Source: Mycobacteroides franklinii (GTDB lineage: Bacteria; Actinomycetota; Actinomycetes; Mycobacteriales; Mycobacteriaceae). From it: DNA of 64,000 bases. Made by a program: the position numbers and the translations under genes. Where the stretch lies: positions 186,001 to 250,000 of the forward strand of contig NZ_MAFQ01000005.1 in the NCBI RefSeq assembly GCF_002013895.1. The letters run 5' to 3'. Of this stretch, positions 34,241 to 43,458 are shown in pieces. A model generated the notes under the pieces. It did no database searches. It saw only the letters and a list, made by a program, of their open reading frames with translations, and had not been told where the DNA came from. Every line of letters starts with the position of its first letter. Within the stretch, counting starts at the first letter, position 1.

Positions 34241-34843
34241 TCACCACACCAGGCGGGCCAGGTACGTCCGTGCGTAGCGCCGCACCGCCGCGGTGTCGGT
34301 GATATCGAGAACACCGGCGCGATTGGTGAGTAATGAACCAACCAAGCGGACGAGGATTTCCGAGACGGCCAGGACGGCATCGTCGGGCATGCTGACGCCG
34401 CTGTGTCGAAGTGAGGTCGCCACCAGCGCACTCGCGCGCACGATGGCTTTCTCCCCGGAGGGGGTGTTGAGCCCGATGACCAGCTCCGGCTCGTTCTCGA
34501 TGATGGTGCCCGCCAGTCGGCTTTCGGTGATCAGTCGCATGGCCAGGGTGAAGCATTCAACGATCGCGCCTTGTGCATCCTGGCCGTTGGCGACGATGGC
34601 GAGCTGACCGAATATGACCAGGCTCTCTGCCTCGATGAGGTGCTCGAACAGTGCTTCCTTGGTGGGGAAGCGGCGATACAGAGTGCGGCGGCTCACCCCG
34701 GCGCGTCGGGCGATGGCATCCATGTTGGCCCGGCGCATCCCGTGCCGCTCAAACTCGGTGCGTGCGGCATCGAGCACGGCGTCGGTGGGCGGGGCGCTGG
34801 TCGTCACCCCCTGAGTATTCGCCTCTTCGCACGAGATACCCAT
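34241..34843 (-). CDS. TetR family transcriptional regulator
   Basis: 200 residues. HTH at about residues 20-65 (VLDAARTEFERHGMRRANMD, AIARRAGVSRRTLYRRFPTK). Located 11 bp downstream of the DUF2236 gene in the same orientation, so the two form an operon. The inverted repeat at 35802 upstream of that operon is its likely operator. A later GTG start is possible (VTTSAPPTD). Confidence 0.85.
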   Translation of the reverse strand: MGISCEEANTQGVTTSAPPTDAVLDAARTEFERHGMRRANMDAIARRAGVSRRTLYRRFPTKEALFEHLIEAESLVIFGQLAIVANGQDAQGAIVECFTLAMRLITESRLAGTIIENEPELVIGLNTPSGEKAIVRASALVATSLRHSGVSMPDDAVLAVSEILVRLVGSLLTNRAGVLDITDTAAVRRYARTYLARLVW

Positions 34844-34854
34844 CGGTGTCTGCT

Positions 34855-35784
34855 CTATGCCGCCCTGTTGTGCAACGGGCGGGGATCCACTGCCTCGCGC
34901 TTCCAGCCCTCTGCCGCCCACGGCAGGTACAGCCAGCGCACCGGCAGCCTGTTGAACACCGGGTTCAACGCGCGCATCACCCTCGCGAAACGTTGGAAGT
35001 TGCGTTCCTTCTTGTCGTTCCACTCCAGGCGGCAGACGTTCTGCATCTGTGGTGGCAGTGTCCCGACGATCACCGTCCGGATGAAGGCATTCAGCGGCGC
35101 CGAGAGCACTCGCCACACCGGCTTCGGTATCTGCTTGGGGCCGGGCATCCCCTGACGGATGTAGCCGGTGGCGTAGAGGATGGTCTTGGTCGGCACGAAC
35201 CGGTCGAACATGCCCTCCATATAGGTCACGAACTCGTCGTATGTCTGCGGCTGATTGCGGGCACTGACGCCGTAGAGGCTGTACCAGACCTTGCTCTCTT
35301 CGAAGATCCGCACCTTCTCTTCGTAGGAAAGCCGGCGGATGAATGTGTCGGTGATGTACAGCACCTGGTCGACGAATGTTGCATGGGCCCAATAGAAAAG
35401 CTCCGGATTGAGGGCGTGGTAGCGAGTGCCGTCGCTGATGGTTCCGGCGATGGGCTTGTGGAAATCACGCACCATCCGGCCCCACTTCTGCGGGTCGGCC
35501 GAGTAGATGGTCTTCATGATCGGCGGACCGGAGCGGCGCGCCCTGCCGATGGTGTCGGTGAAGATCACCGAATGGTCCTCGACGGCCTTGCCCAGCTGCT
35601 CGATGCAGTTTTCGGTGCCGGCCAGCCGCTGGAATCCGAGGACTCCGCGAATGTCGCCGTAGAACTTCCACACCAGGGAATCGGCACCCAGGCGTGGCGT
35701 TTCCGGGGTGATTTCCTCGTCGACGGGCATGGGTATTGCCTCGCGGAGCCCTTCGTCCAGCGTGAGGGCACTCTGATCGACCAC
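34855..35784 (-). CDS. DUF2236 / MpaB-like oxygenase
   Basis: 309 residues from a GTG with AGGAGG in front. The family pattern is visible: DSLVWKFYGDIRGVLGF, HSVIFTDTIGRARRSGPP, MVRDFHKPIAG, WAHATFVDQVLYITDTFI and YDEFVTYMEGMF. DUF2236 includes the latex-clearing rubber oxygenase Lcp, a haem b enzyme, and fungal MpaB. In mycobacteria substrates are unknown. Cotranscribed with the TetR gene downstream. Confidence 0.82.
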   Translation of the reverse strand: MVDQSALTLDEGLREAIPMPVDEEITPETPRLGADSLVWKFYGDIRGVLGFQRLAGTENCIEQLGKAVEDHSVIFTDTIGRARRSGPPIMKTIYSADPQKWGRMVRDFHKPIAGTISDGTRYHALNPELFYWAHATFVDQVLYITDTFIRRLSYEEKVRIFEESKVWYSLYGVSARNQPQTYDEFVTYMEGMFDRFVPTKTILYATGYIRQGMPGPKQIPKPVWRVLSAPLNAFIRTVIVGTLPPQMQNVCRLEWNDKKERNFQRFARVMRALNPVFNRLPVRWLYLPWAAEGWKREAVDPRPLHNRAA

Positions 35785-35801
35785 GGTCGCCTCCTGGCTC
35801 G

Positions 35802-35829
35802 TTGGCACAAAGTTGTGAACTTGTGCCAA
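35802..35829. promoter_or_regulatory. inverted repeat upstream of DUF2236-TetR operon
   Basis: Perfect 9-bp arms TTGGCACAA and TTGTGCCAA separated by 10 bp. An extra TTGTG half-site lies inside the spacer. It lies 17 bp before the GTG start and is a likely operator of the TetR gene at 34241. Confidence 0.62.
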
Positions 35830-35885
35830 ACAGTACCCATGGCGTGCCCTTGATGCAAGATCTGGATGCGGCCGCCCGGGTAGGA

Positions 35886-36110
35886 CTAGTTCTCGTCCGA
35901 CGAGTCGGTCTGCGCGGGTTGCCGCAGCGCCCATGCCACGAAGACGGCCGCGACGAGTGTCATGGCGATCCCGGTCCACAGATTGACGTTGCCGCCCGCC
36001 TTGGCGAGGTTGTGCGCCGACGCGTCGTGGATACCGACACCTACGAGGATCAGGCCGAAGATACCCAGCAGCGCGGCGATGACGTTGCGTATGTCAAAAA
36101 CGTTGCGCAT
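35886..36110 (-). CDS. small two-helix membrane protein of gal operon
   Basis: 74 residues: a short cytosolic start (MRNVFDIRN), helix VIAALLGIFGLILVGVGIH, a short loop, helix LWTGIAMTLVAAVFVAWAL, then a charged tail. It follows the symporter gene by 19 bp and is probably a small partner or a general DUF. No function is assigned. Confidence 0.65.
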   Translation of the reverse strand: MRNVFDIRNVIAALLGIFGLILVGVGIHDASAHNLAKAGGNVNLWTGIAMTLVAAVFVAWALRQPAQTDSSDEN

Positions 36111-36129
36111 GGCCGTCCTTCGATGGTGG

Positions 36130-37785
36130 TCAGTGGAAGATCAGGTTCAGGGCGACTACCAGCACCAGCACCACCGTCGCCAGCTTGGCCGGTTGCCGGT
36201 ACCAGGCCGACGTGGGGTCGTCGCCGGAGAAGGCATGGGGCGTCTCGGAATACACCAAACCCGCCAGCTCGGCGACGGGCTTGGGTTCTGTCACCAGGCT
36301 GACCGCCACACTCACCACGATGTCCACGGTGAAGGCGACACCTGCCTCGATGAAGTTGGAACCCTGCCCGGAGAGGGTGAACACACCCGCCTCAAACAGC
36401 GACCACACACCCACGGCCGCAAACGTTCCGGAGACCAAACCGGCCCAGCCCGCGGTGGCGGTCATCCGCTTCCAGAACATACCCAAAATGAACGTTGCGA
36501 ACAGCGGTGCGTTGAAGAAGGCGAACAATGTCTGCAGGTAGTTCATGACGTTGTTGTAGTTGGCCGCGATGAAGGCGGTACCGATGGCGATGACGGTGGC
36601 ACCGACGGTGGCCAGTTGACCGACGCGCAAGTAGTAACCGTCGGGACGGTCCTTACGGATATAGCGCTGCCACAGGTCATAGCTGAAGACCGTGTTGAAG
36701 GCCGAGACGTTGGCCGCCATCCCCGCCATGAACGACGCCAGCAGGCCGGTAATGGCGACCCCCAGAACACCGGTCGGCAGAACCTCTTTCATCAGATACA
36801 GCAGCGAATTGCTGTACGTCAGGTTGGGGTCGTTGGTGGGCTGCCCCGCCTTGTAGGCGGCCATCTGCGGCACCAGCACCGCGCAGATCATCCCGGGGAT
36901 CACCACGATGAAGGGGATGAACATCTTCGGGAAGGCGCCGATAATCGGGGTGCGCCGCGCGGCCGACAAGGACTCGGAGGCCAGTGCGCGCTGTACCTCG
37001 ACGAAATTGGTGGTCCAGTAGCCGAACGAGAGCACGAATCCGAGGCCGAACACAATGCCGATGACCGAGAGCAGATTGTCGGAGAAGCCGCTGAGTTCAT
37101 TGCCGGGCCAGGAGGACATCTGCCCGGCGGACACCTTCTCGCGCAGCCCATCCCAACCACCCACCTTGTTGAGACCAACAATGGTCAGCGGCAGCAGTGC
37201 CGCCACGATGACGAAGAACTGCAGCACCTCGTTGTAGATGGCAGCCGAAAGACCACCAAGGGTGATGTAGCACAACACGATCGCCGCCGCCGCAATGACA
37301 GATACCCATAGTGGCCAGCCCAGCAGCACATTCACGATGGTTCCCAGTAGATACAGATTGACCCCGGCGATGAGTACCTGTGCGATGGCAAAGCTGATGG
37401 CGTTGACAAGGTGTGCGCCAACGCCGAAGCGGCGCAGCATGAATTCGGGCACACTGCGCACCTGTGAGCCGTAGAAGAACGGCATCATGATGATGCCGAG
37501 GAACAGCATGGCCGGTACCGCGCCAATCCAGAAGTAGTGCATGCCAACCATGCCGAACTGAGCCCCGTTGGCAGACATACCCATGATCTCGACGGCGCCC
37601 AGGTTGGCCGTTACAAAGGCCAGGCCCGTCACCCAGGCGGGTAAGGAACGTCCCGAGAGGAAGAAGTCGATGCTGGAGGAGACTCCGCGCCGCGCAAGCA
37701 GGCCGATGCCGAGAACGAACACGAAGTAGATCGCGATGAGGACGTAGTCGACGGCGCCTGCATCCAGGCGAAGTGAGCCGGTCAT
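36130..37785 (-). CDS. sodium:solute symporter (SSS family), probable galactose/glucose uptake
   Basis: 551 residues with about 13-14 membrane helices. SSS features: VDYVLIAIYFVFVLGIGL, GRSLPAWVTGLAFVTANLGAVEIMG, WIGAVPAMLFLGI, and AGMAANVSAFNTVFSYDLWQ with the sodium-site Ser. The start overlaps the galK stop (ATGA), and galT-galK-symporter form one operon. This links the transporter to galactose, as with vSGLT. The specificity is inferred from context. Confidence 0.88.
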   Translation of the reverse strand: MTGSLRLDAGAVDYVLIAIYFVFVLGIGLLARRGVSSSIDFFLSGRSLPAWVTGLAFVTANLGAVEIMGMSANGAQFGMVGMHYFWIGAVPAMLFLGIIMMPFFYGSQVRSVPEFMLRRFGVGAHLVNAISFAIAQVLIAGVNLYLLGTIVNVLLGWPLWVSVIAAAAIVLCYITLGGLSAAIYNEVLQFFVIVAALLPLTIVGLNKVGGWDGLREKVSAGQMSSWPGNELSGFSDNLLSVIGIVFGLGFVLSFGYWTTNFVEVQRALASESLSAARRTPIIGAFPKMFIPFIVVIPGMICAVLVPQMAAYKAGQPTNDPNLTYSNSLLYLMKEVLPTGVLGVAITGLLASFMAGMAANVSAFNTVFSYDLWQRYIRKDRPDGYYLRVGQLATVGATVIAIGTAFIAANYNNVMNYLQTLFAFFNAPLFATFILGMFWKRMTATAGWAGLVSGTFAAVGVWSLFEAGVFTLSGQGSNFIEAGVAFTVDIVVSVAVSLVTEPKPVAELAGLVYSETPHAFSGDDPTSAWYRQPAKLATVVLVLVVALNLIFH

Positions 37786-38876
37786 CGCACTCGCCGCGCA
37801 CCATCGGAGGGGGCCACCACGAAGACCTGTGGCGGGGTCCAGCCGGCTACCGAGAAGTGTTGTCTCGCAGCTTCACCGATTCGCACCGACGAGCCGGTGT
37901 CAGCGAGTGCGATGACACTGCCGCCGAACCCGCCGCCCGTCATCCGCGCACCGTATGCGCCCGCCCCGCAGGAGGCCGCGACGGCGGCGTCGAGCTGTGG
38001 TGTGGAAACCGCGAAGTCGTCGCGCAGCGAGACATGTCCACGCGTCAGTATCGGACCGATCGGACGGGGATCATCGCCCGCCTGAAGCAGCGCGACAACC
38101 TCTCGAACGCGGGCGTCCTCGGTGACCACATGTCTGGCGCGTGCCCGCAGGACCGGATCGGTGAGCGCGTCAACGGCTCCGGTCGCGGCGATGGCGCCAA
38201 GACAATGAACACCCAACGCGCGCGCTGCTGCCTCGCATTGCTGTCGACGGGTGGCGTACTCGCTGGTGGCATGGTTGTGCGGGGTACCGGTGTCGATGAC
38301 CACGAGCTCAAGTCCTGCCGTCGCAAGATCGAACGGGACCTGTGTGTGCGCGCCCGTCGCCGCGTCGAGAAATAGGGCGTGTCCGGCCGTGCACAGGATG
38401 GATGCGGACTGGTCGAGTACCCCGGTGGGCGCACCCACGAAATCGTTCTCGGCCCGGTGAGTGATTTCGACAAGCTCGACGTCGGAGACGGTGGGTGCGA
38501 AGGTATCCCGGATGGCGACCGCCACAGCGCATTCCACGGCGGCCGAGGACGACAGCCCGGCTCCGGCCGGTACGTTGCCGTCGAGCCAGAGGTCCATACC
38601 GCCGATGTTGTGACCGCGCTTGCGGAATTCGTGCGCGACCCCGAGCGGGTATCGGGCCCAGCCCGCGATATCGGTGTCGGCCAACCAGTCCAGTGGTATC
38701 GCGATCCAGTCTCGTCCGTGTTGTTGCGAGGCAACACGTATGGTCCCGCCATCACGCGCCGTCAGCGTGCAGGAAACGTGCTGGGGGATGGCGACAGGCA
38801 GTGATAGGCCGCCGTTGTAATCGGTGTGCTCACCGATGACGTTCACCCGCCCGGGCGCCGCCCATGTGCCCGTCAT
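37782..38876 (-). CDS. galK: galactokinase
   Basis: 364 residues of the GHMP kinase family. The galactokinase signature GRVNVIGEHTDYNGG lies near the N terminus. The ATP loop is NVPAGAGLSSSAAVE, the catalytic Asp is in GVLDQSASILC, and the C-terminal motif is RMTGGGFGGSVI. Phosphorylates galactose at C1 in the Leloir pathway. ATGA overlaps with galT upstream and the symporter downstream. Confidence 0.95.
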   Translation of the reverse strand: MTGTWAAPGRVNVIGEHTDYNGGLSLPVAIPQHVSCTLTARDGGTIRVASQQHGRDWIAIPLDWLADTDIAGWARYPLGVAHEFRKRGHNIGGMDLWLDGNVPAGAGLSSSAAVECAVAVAIRDTFAPTVSDVELVEITHRAENDFVGAPTGVLDQSASILCTAGHALFLDAATGAHTQVPFDLATAGLELVVIDTGTPHNHATSEYATRRQQCEAAARALGVHCLGAIAATGAVDALTDPVLRARARHVVTEDARVREVVALLQAGDDPRPIGPILTRGHVSLRDDFAVSTPQLDAAVAASCGAGAYGARMTGGGFGGSVIALADTGSSVRIGEAARQHFSVAGWTPPQVFVVAPSDGARRVR

Positions 38877-39937
38877 GTGACGTCCCGCAGTTCGGCAGCG
38901 ACCTGCTCAGGGGTGGTGTCGCTGATGAACGCACCCATACCGCTTTCGGACCCCGCCAGGTACTTGAGCTTTCCGGGTGCGCGGCGAAAGGAGAACAGCT
39001 GCAGGTTTAGCCACCAATCGTCGCGGTTGGCGCCGGACATGACGGTGGGCGCCTGATTCCATGCCGCGATGTACGGCATCGGGGTATCGAAACGACAAGC
39101 GAAGCGTCGCAACATATTCAGATACAGATCGGCGAAGGCGTCACGGGCCGGATCATCGAGATCGGGGATGTCGGCGACCTGTCGGTGTGGATAGAGCGAA
39201 ACCTCGTACGGCCACCGCGCAAAGGACGGCACAAATGCCGTCCACTCATCGTTGGCGGCGACCACCCGAGTGCCTTCGGCCCGTTCTGCGGCGAGAATCT
39301 CTCCAAAAAGATTGGTGCCATGCCGTTTTCGGTAGTCGTCGACGTTGGACATGACACGTGCCGTTTTGGCGGTGACGAAGGGGTAGGCGTAGATCTGCCC
39401 GTGCGGATGTGCCAGAGTAACGCCGATCTCCTCGCCGTGGTTCTCAAAGCAGTACACCTGCTGAATCCCGCTGATTGCGCTCAATTCTGTTGTGCGCTGG
39501 GCCCACACGTCGACAACAAGGCGAGCTCGTTCGGGCGTCAGCTGCGCGAAGGAGGTGTCGTGGTCGCTGGTGAAGCAGACCACCTCACAGCGCCCGAAGC
39601 CCGGACGCGCCGGCGGGCCGGGCGCCTGCGCATGTAGCGACAGAGACGGGAAGCGGTTCTCGAACGCCACCACTTGATAGGTGTGCTCGGGGATCTCGGT
39701 GTGACGATCAGGTGTGGATGGGCACAGCGGACAAAGATCGGTCGGCGGCAGAAACGTGCGCGTCTGCCGATGGGAGGCCAGGGTGACCCAGTCTCCCAGT
39801 AACGGATCGAACCGTATCTGAGATTGCGTGGCCGTGGCGGGCAGGTCGCGCTGGTCTACGGTGACCCGCTCGGTGGGGGTGGAGTCGAAGTACACGATCT
39901 CCCGGCCGTCGGCCAATTCCCTGCGGGTTTGCCACAC
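38873..39937 (-). CDS. galT: galactose-1-phosphate uridylyltransferase
   Basis: 354 residues. First gene of the gal operon. It has DPLLGDWVTLASHRQ, the zinc-type CPLC, VVAFENRFPSL, and the nucleophile motif LAHPHGQIYAYPF. Exchanges UMP between UDP-glucose and galactose-1-phosphate. galE is not in the window. Start as given (MWQTRREL); no strong ribosome site is visible. Confidence 0.95.
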   Translation of the reverse strand: MWQTRRELADGREIVYFDSTPTERVTVDQRDLPATATQSQIRFDPLLGDWVTLASHRQTRTFLPPTDLCPLCPSTPDRHTEIPEHTYQVVAFENRFPSLSLHAQAPGPPARPGFGRCEVVCFTSDHDTSFAQLTPERARLVVDVWAQRTTELSAISGIQQVYCFENHGEEIGVTLAHPHGQIYAYPFVTAKTARVMSNVDDYRKRHGTNLFGEILAAERAEGTRVVAANDEWTAFVPSFARWPYEVSLYPHRQVADIPDLDDPARDAFADLYLNMLRRFACRFDTPMPYIAAWNQAPTVMSGANRDDWWLNLQLFSFRRAPGKLKYLAGSESGMGAFISDTTPEQVAAELRDVT

Positions 39938-40002
39938 GGCGACGAGCCTAGAGGCTTTGTCTGGTAGGTGGCTGGGAAACGGCGCGGCCGAGCTACCGGT
40001 AC

Positions 40003-40419
40003 CTAGTCGGTGAAGTCGATGCGCACGGAGACGGGGGTGGTCTCCAGCGCTTTGACGACACGCGCGCCGATAGCGCCGAACTTACGCCCGCGCGCGACGA
40101 CATCGTCGTCGGGCCGGAACTGCGCGCTGCCGGTACGCCACCGGTTGCCTTGCCGTATACGGACATTGGGATTGGCGGCGATGTTGCTGCCCCAGCCCGA
40201 GCGAGTGCCGTGCTGGCTGATCACCCAGGCGCCCGCCGAATCGAACTGTGCGGAGACCGGTACCCGCCTGAGCTGGCCGGTCTTGCGCCCGGTGGTCTCA
40301 AGCTCGGATGCCAGGGCGGTGCGCACCCCCAGCTTCGTCAAGACTCCGACAGCTGGATTGAGCAGGTAGCGTCCCATCGCGCGCTCCCTGCGGAACTTGC
40401 GCAAGGTTTTGTCGGTCAT
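40003..40419 (-). CDS. deazaflavin (F420)-dependent nitroreductase-like protein (DDN family)
   Basis: 138 residues. DDN family pattern: LETTGRKTGQLRRVPVSAQF, WVISQHGTRSGWGSNIAANP, VRIRQGNRWRTG. These enzymes use reduced F420 for quinone or nitro reduction. The start overlaps the stop of the old-yellow-enzyme-like gene (ATGA), so it is the second gene of that operon. galT ends upstream on the same strand, 65 bp away, but is a separate unit. Confidence 0.87.
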   Translation of the reverse strand: MTDKTLRKFRRERAMGRYLLNPAVGVLTKLGVRTALASELETTGRKTGQLRRVPVSAQFDSAGAWVISQHGTRSGWGSNIAANPNVRIRQGNRWRTGSAQFRPDDDVVARGRKFGAIGARVVKALETTPVSVRIDFTD

Positions 40420-41669
40420 GCACTTCTCCTTCTACGAAACGCGTCGACACCGTTGTTCTTGAGGAGCCGTAGTGCGGTGATCCACGGCCCGACAGTGGGG
40501 TCGGGCTCGGCACCCGCCCCCAAGCGGTGTAGTTGGGTGTTGTGCCACTGGAGTTCCAGCGCGCTGAGGAACGACTTCGCCCTACCTGTTCTCGCGAGCC
40601 ATCCTGGCATGGGCAGGGCGGCATCGGGGACCGTGAGTGTGTTCTGGCGCGCAGTGAGCAGGCTGTCGGCGGCCTCGGGATTGACGGTGGTGGGCCGTCC
40701 CAGCCCCACGACATCGCAATCACCCGACCGGATGGCCTCCGACATGGCGGCCTCCGTGCGGAATCCCCCGGTGACGGCCAGTGGCACATCGCCTGCCACC
40801 TCACGGGCGGTGCGGGCGTATTCCAGGAAGTAGGCCTCGCGGGCCTGCGTCGATGCAGACGGAACCAGCGGCCGGCCTTCCATCGCCGGCGATTCGTAAG
40901 TACCGCCACTGATTTCGATGAGGTCGATCTCCTGAGAGACCAGCGCGGCGATGACGGCTCGCGATTCCTCCTCGGTGAAGCCACCCCGCTGAAAATCGGC
41001 AGAGTTGAGCTTGATAGCCACCGAGAATCCGGGGCTCACGGCGGCGCGGGTGCGGCGCACGACTTCGAGGACGAAGCGCATCCGTCGTTCGGAGTCGCCG
41101 CCCCATCGATCGGTACGCAGATTGGTACGCGGCGACAGGAATTGCGCCACCAGATAGCCGTGCGCACCGTGGATCTGCACGCCGTCAAACCCGGCGGCAT
41201 CGGCGATCGATGCCGTGGTGGCATACCTGTCGATGATCTTCTCGATCTCGTCATCAGTGAGCTCACGCGGAGCCTGCCACCCCGGGACGTTCATCTTGAT
41301 CGCCGACGGCGCCACCGGCTGGGACGCGGTGGCCAGTGGGTTGGCTTGCCTGCCCGGATGGTTCACCTGCATCCAGATCAGGCCGCCACCGTCCTTGGTC
41401 GCCTTGGCCCACCGTGACAGGCCGTCGAGGTGCCGGTCATCTTCGATGACGACGTTTCCCGGTTCGCCGAGGTGACTACGGTCAACCATGACATTGCCGG
41501 TCACCACCAGGCCGAATCCGCCGGTGCCCCAACGCCGGTACAACTCCACGAGTCGATGGTCCGGGCCCTGCGATGTGTCACCGAGCCCCTCGCTGAGGGC
41601 CGATTTCATGAGTCGATTGCGCAGCACCTGACCGCTTGCGAGTGGAAGCGGATCGTGAATATCGGGCAT
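40416..41669 (-). CDS. NADH:flavin oxidoreductase / old yellow enzyme family
   Basis: 417 residues from the ATG that begins MPDIHDPLPL. FMN TIM barrel: LRNRLMKSALSEGL, FDGVQIHGAHGYLVAQFLSP with the His-x-x-His-type ligand pair, and late GDCDVVGLGRPTTVNP. Reduces activated alkenes. It is divergent from a TetR gene, which probably controls it. Confidence 0.88.
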   Translation of the reverse strand: MPDIHDPLPLASGQVLRNRLMKSALSEGLGDTSQGPDHRLVELYRRWGTGGFGLVVTGNVMVDRSHLGEPGNVVIEDDRHLDGLSRWAKATKDGGGLIWMQVNHPGRQANPLATASQPVAPSAIKMNVPGWQAPRELTDDEIEKIIDRYATTASIADAAGFDGVQIHGAHGYLVAQFLSPRTNLRTDRWGGDSERRMRFVLEVVRRTRAAVSPGFSVAIKLNSADFQRGGFTEEESRAVIAALVSQEIDLIEISGGTYESPAMEGRPLVPSASTQAREAYFLEYARTAREVAGDVPLAVTGGFRTEAAMSEAIRSGDCDVVGLGRPTTVNPEAADSLLTARQNTLTVPDAALPMPGWLARTGRAKSFLSALELQWHNTQLHRLGAGAEPDPTVGPWITALRLLKNNGVDAFRRRRSA

Positions 41670-41686
41670 GGCGGCGACGGTAGTAC

Positions 41687-41696
41687 ACCGATCGGT
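41687..41696. promoter_or_regulatory. short palindrome between OYE and TetR genes
   Basis: ACCGATCGGT, 18 bp before the OYE-family start. A second half-site (CTGGTGTA) near 41750 shares GGTGTA with the flank of the first on the opposite strand. Candidate operators for the divergent TetR. Confidence 0.4.
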
Positions 41697-41786
41697 ATAG
41701 TGCAATATGTCGGATATCGCCCCATGTCGGGGCAGTGTTAGTAGACTGACTGGTGTAGCAAGAAAGAAATCTGGAGGCAGTACGCG

Positions 41787-42377
41787 ATGTCAGCACGGGA
41801 CACCTTGATCGCCAGCGTGACTGGTCTGGTGCGGCGCAGGGGTGTGGCAGGGACGGGCCTCAACGCGCTACTCGAGGACAGCGGTGTCTCCCGTCGCACC
41901 ATCTACCTGAACTTCCCGGGCGGAAAGCAAGAATTGGTCGCCGAGGCAACCAAGCTTGCGGGGAACGAACTGACGGCGATCATCAAGGCCGCCGGCGACG
42001 ACGTCGATCCCGCGCGCGGGATTCAGCTGTTCATCGAACTGTGGAAGGCTCAGCTCGCCGAAACCGAGATGCAGGCCGGCTGCCCGGTGGTGGCGGCGGT
42101 GCTGGGACGCACCGAGGCGCCCGAGGCCGCCGCGGTGGCAGCAGATGCGTTCGAGAGCTGGCAGAAGATTCTCACCGACCGATTGGCGCGCTACGACGTG
42201 GACGGCGCGACCGCGCGGTCGTTGGCAAGGACGATGATCGCAGCGATCGAGGGCGCCGTCATCATGTCGATTGCGGCCCAGTCGACCGAGGCCCTCGACG
42301 ATGTCGGACAGCGGCTCGCGGAGCTGGTTCGGTTGTACGTGCCCGCCGGTGCGAAGCCGCAGTCGCTCGCTGACTAG
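41787..42377 (+). CDS. TetR/AcrR family regulator (LmrA/YxaF-like)
   Basis: 196 residues. HTH SVTGLVRRRGVAGTGLNALL with DSGVSRRTIYLNFPGGKQEL, which has the GGK variant typical of the LmrA/YxaF group. The C-terminal domain contains QAGCPVVAAVLG. Likely controls the divergent OYE and DDN genes. Its stop overlaps the convergent gene at 42374 by 4 bp. Confidence 0.86.
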   Translation: MSARDTLIASVTGLVRRRGVAGTGLNALLEDSGVSRRTIYLNFPGGKQELVAEATKLAGNELTAIIKAAGDDVDPARGIQLFIELWKAQLAETEMQAGCPVVAAVLGRTEAPEAAAVAADAFESWQKILTDRLARYDVDGATARSLARTMIAAIEGAVIMSIAAQSTEALDDVGQRLAELVRLYVPAGAKPQSLAD

Positions 42378-43447
42378 CCCGCGCGACCCTTGCCGGTGAT
42401 CAGCGGTAGGTCCAGCGTGGTGCGGATACCGGCATCGGCGGCGACGACGGCTGGTACCGCGTTGACCACACGCATCGCCGTCGCGATCAGGTTGGCGTAG
42501 TTGTGATCGCCGTGCGCGCTGAATGAGCCGAGATCCAGAATGTAACTGGGCTCGCCGGTGATTTCGACACGGTAGGTGCCGCCTTCATGCGCGGGCTGGG
42601 GCCAATCGGGTGCCAAATCTTCGCGCAGCCGGGTGAAGTGCTCCAGGACCGTGACCGCCTTACCGTCCTTGATGCCGCGCACCTCGAAATGCAGCGCGGC
42701 CATGGTGCCCGCGGGGATGTGCCCTGACGCGATATCGAAATCATCGGGGGCGGGCAGTTTTTCGTAGGTTTCAGCGACCTCGTCCAGTTCGACGCCGAGG
42801 CCGGCCGCGAGTTGCCGTACCACCGAGCCCCAGGCCAGCGACAGCACTCCCGGTTGCAGCAGCATGGGGGTCTCGTCCATCGGTTTACCAAAGCCCATGA
42901 CATCGAACATCACGGTCGCGCTGTCGTAGGTGGCGTAGTCGACGATCTCGATGCAGCGCACCTGGTCGATGCGCTGGCAGGTTCCCATGAGCGCCAGCGG
43001 CAGCAGATCGTTGGCGAACCCGGGGTCGATACCGCCGATGAATATCGATGAATTACCCTCCCGTGCTGCAGTTTCAATCGGTTCCAGCATGTTGTCGGGC
43101 AGGACACCCCAGGGATACTGCAGGAATACGGGCGCGCTGGCGGCAACGTTGATTCCGGCGATGAGCAGATCCGCCAGATCCTTGAGGGCCTCCATCAGCC
43201 GGTTGTCGGTCATTGCCGTGTACACCACACAGTCGGGCTTGAGCGCCAGGATCTCTGCGGCCTCGGCGGTCGCGGCCACCCCGGTGACGAGGTCGAGCCC
43301 GGCCAGCTCGCCTGCGTCCTTACCGGCCTTGTTGGATCCGGAGACCCATACCCCGACCAGCTCCATGTTGGGATCGGTGATCACCCCCGCGAGTGCATGC
43401 CGGCCGACATTGCCTGTGCCCCAGACGGCTACGCGTGTCTTGGTCAT
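42374..43447 (-). CDS. dihydrodipicolinate-reductase-like NAD(P)-dependent amine dehydrogenase family
   Basis: 357 residues. N-terminal Rossmann VAVWGTGNVGRHALAGVI, then GINVAASAPVFL, GIDPGFANDLLPLAL. This is a large actinobacterial family annotated as DapB-like or 2,4-diaminopentanoate dehydrogenase-like, of unknown substrate. Lies 11 bp downstream of an SDR gene in the same orientation, so the two form an operon regulated from the IclR-type region at 44263. Confidence 0.8.
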   Translation of the reverse strand: MTKTRVAVWGTGNVGRHALAGVITDPNMELVGVWVSGSNKAGKDAGELAGLDLVTGVAATAEAAEILALKPDCVVYTAMTDNRLMEALKDLADLLIAGINVAASAPVFLQYPWGVLPDNMLEPIETAAREGNSSIFIGGIDPGFANDLLPLALMGTCQRIDQVRCIEIVDYATYDSATVMFDVMGFGKPMDETPMLLQPGVLSLAWGSVVRQLAAGLGVELDEVAETYEKLPAPDDFDIASGHIPAGTMAALHFEVRGIKDGKAVTVLEHFTRLREDLAPDWPQPAHEGGTYRVEITGEPSYILDLGSFSAHGDHNYANLIATAMRVVNAVPAVVAADAGIRTTLDLPLITGKGRAG

Positions 43448-43458
43448 GTCAGTTCCTT

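Noticed and set aside
35962..37311. 449-codon plus-strand frame opposite the sodium/solute symporter
   Set aside because: Its His/Gly/Arg-rich composition is typical of an antisense shadow. The minus-strand frame encodes a clear SSS transporter.
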